Below the pieces are notes generated by a model. It ran no database searches and was not told the DNA's origin. It worked only from the letters and a program-made list of their open reading frames with translations. A program made the translations under genes and the position numbers. This document shows, piece after piece, positions 63,214 through 64,000 of a stretch of DNA of 64,000 bases; the stretch's first letter is position 1, and each line of letters starts with the position of its first letter. The stretch is from the NCBI GenBank assembly GCA_002240395.1, contig CP016836.1, positions 2,728,001 through 2,792,000 on the forward strand. The letters are read 5' to 3'. The DNA is from Xanthomonas citri pv. mangiferaeindicae. Lineage in GTDB: Bacteria; Pseudomonadota; Gammaproteobacteria; Xanthomonadales; Xanthomonadaceae.

Positions 63214-64000
63214 ATGCGTATCCGGGGGATCAATCTGTCTCAGGCCTTGCTGGCGCTCGCGCTGCTCGCGGCGCTGTGCTGGAACCTGGCCTACGGCGCC
63301 GAATTGCGTGGCGTCGACCTGCAGACCGGTGCGACCGGCACGCGGGCCGAACTGCGGCTGGACAGCAAGGCCGAGTTCTCGGTGATCTCCCTCGCCAACC
63401 CCGACCGCCTTGTGGTCGACCTGCCTGGCACCAAGCTCCGCGGCGGCCTGGCGCTCCCGCCCGCGCGGGGCGTCGTGCGCAGTGTCCGGACCGGTCAGCC
63501 AGTGGCCGGCACCACCCGGATCGTGTTCGATCTCGCCAGCCCGATCGTGGCGATGGCGCCACGTCTGGAAGAAGGCGGCGACGGCGCCCGCCTGGTCGTC
63601 GAGTGGCCGGGCGACGGCGATGCGGACCCGATCGCGCGCGTCGCTGCTCAGGCCTCGACACCGCCGGCTACCGCGGCCAGTGGCACTGCCGCGCCTGCCG
63701 CCAGCATCCCGGCCACCCGCACCCCGCCGCCCGATCCTGCACTCGCGTCCAACGATGCCACTTCGCGGCTGATTGCCGAGATGGCCCGCGCCCGTGCACC
63801 GGCCACGCCGGCACCGCAGCCCGCCGCGCCGACTCCGGTGCCGGCAGCGTCTGCGGCCGCGCCTGTTGCGCAGGCGCCCGCGCCGACACCCGAGGCCGCA
63901 GCGCCGGCGCCGCGCAGTGCGGCCCCGCCGTTGCCGACCACGGTCGGGCCTGGCATGCGACCGCTGGTGATCGCGATCGACCCGGGCCATGGCGGCCAGG
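63214..64000 (+). CDS. amiB: N-acetylmuramoyl-L-alanine amidase, N-terminal part (AMIN domain)
   Basis: The open frame runs off the end of the window. A signal peptide (about 4-30) precedes an AMIN domain (about 31-135) that targets the enzyme to the division site. A Pro/Ala-rich linker of about 110 residues follows, then the first residues of the amidase_3 domain (IAIDPGHGG, zinc-binding His). The layout fits AmiB/AmiC; the symbol amiB follows the position after tsaE, as in E. coli, but LysM or other C-terminal parts cannot be seen. The enzyme splits daughter-cell peptidoglycan. Confidence 0.85.
   Translation, partial: MRIRGINLSQALLALALLAALCWNLAYGAELRGVDLQTGATGTRAELRLDSKAEFSVISLANPDRLVVDLPGTKLRGGLALPPARGVVRSVRTGQPVAGTTRIVFDLASPIVAMAPRLEEGGDGARLVVEWPGDGDADPIARVAAQASTPPATAASGTAAPAASIPATRTPPPDPALASNDATSRLIAEMARARAPATPAPQPAAPTPVPAASAAAPVAQAPAPTPEAAAPAPRSAAPPLPTTVGPGMRPLVIAIDPGHGGQ

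Overview
The window is GC-rich (roughly 70 percent by eye), densely coded chromosomal DNA. Gene content and order fit a gammaproteobacterium of the Xanthomonadaceae/Lysobacteraceae (Luteimonas or Lysobacter-like). The pointers are a PrxQ-type Bcp with the C46/C82 cysteine pair, conserved housekeeping blocks (lptE-holA-nadD-rsfS-rlmH; phoH, bcp, gcvR facing dapA and a BamC-like lipoprotein; pcnB-folK-panBCD-pgi; queG facing nnr-tsaE-amidase), frequent GTG/TTG starts, and abundant secreted peptidases. No phage, plasmid, CRISPR array or complete insertion sequence was found.

Layout. 1-12.7 kb: end of a transporter-like gene, an alkyltransferase-like protein, a rhomboid protease, two tandem M13 peptidases (one with a broken zinc motif), a DoxX protein with a Kef-type antiporter, the RNA helicase RhlE, an intracellular PHB depolymerase, a methyltransferase and HemJ. 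12.7-19.3 kb: a LysM protein of unknown role, a frameshifted short-chain dehydrogenase (probable 3-hydroxybutyrate dehydrogenase), an alkaline phosphatase lipoprotein, and a response regulator and histidine kinase arranged tail to tail. 19.5-29.5 kb: a trimeric autotransporter adhesin with a large internal duplication, a subtilisin-like protease, a dicarboxylate/amino acid symporter and a pair of M16 peptidases. 29.5-38 kb: membrane proteins, a Ser/Thr kinase with an FGE-like C-terminus, a DUF4442 protein, CnoX, a frameshifted amidohydrolase and a CHASE3-GAF-GGDEF cyclase. 38-44.2 kb: leuS and the lptE-holA-nadD-rsfS-rlmH series. 44.2-53.3 kb: a nucleotide-sugar dehydrogenase, a hydrolase with thiD, a YoaK protein with an Xre regulator, phoH, bcp, gcvR, dapA, a BamC-like lipoprotein and ferredoxin. 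53.3-64 kb: tRNA-Glu, pcnB, folK, the pantothenate genes, pgi, queG, nnr, tsaE and the start of a cell-wall amidase.

Functional threads. Envelope and secretion functions recur: rhomboid, M13 and M16 peptidases, adhesin plus S8 protease, LptE, BamC-like and amidase. folK and panBCD supply folate and pantothenate. The phaZ and bdh genes point to polyhydroxybutyrate turnover, although no PHA synthase lies in the window.

Most notable. (1) Four otherwise healthy genes (bdh, the second M16, the amidohydrolase, thiD) each carry one small indel, three of them one G/C short in a homopolymer; this looks more like consensus error than gene decay. (2) Two near-perfect long palindromes share one 20-bp core. 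(3) Both tandem metallopeptidase pairs (M13 and M16) combine one intact and one degenerate zinc site. (4) A second repeat family forms single palindromes and a short tandem array beside tRNA-Glu and pgi. I found no clear-cut new multi-gene system. The best candidates for new biology are the LysM protein, the kinase/FGE-like fusion and the M13 pair.
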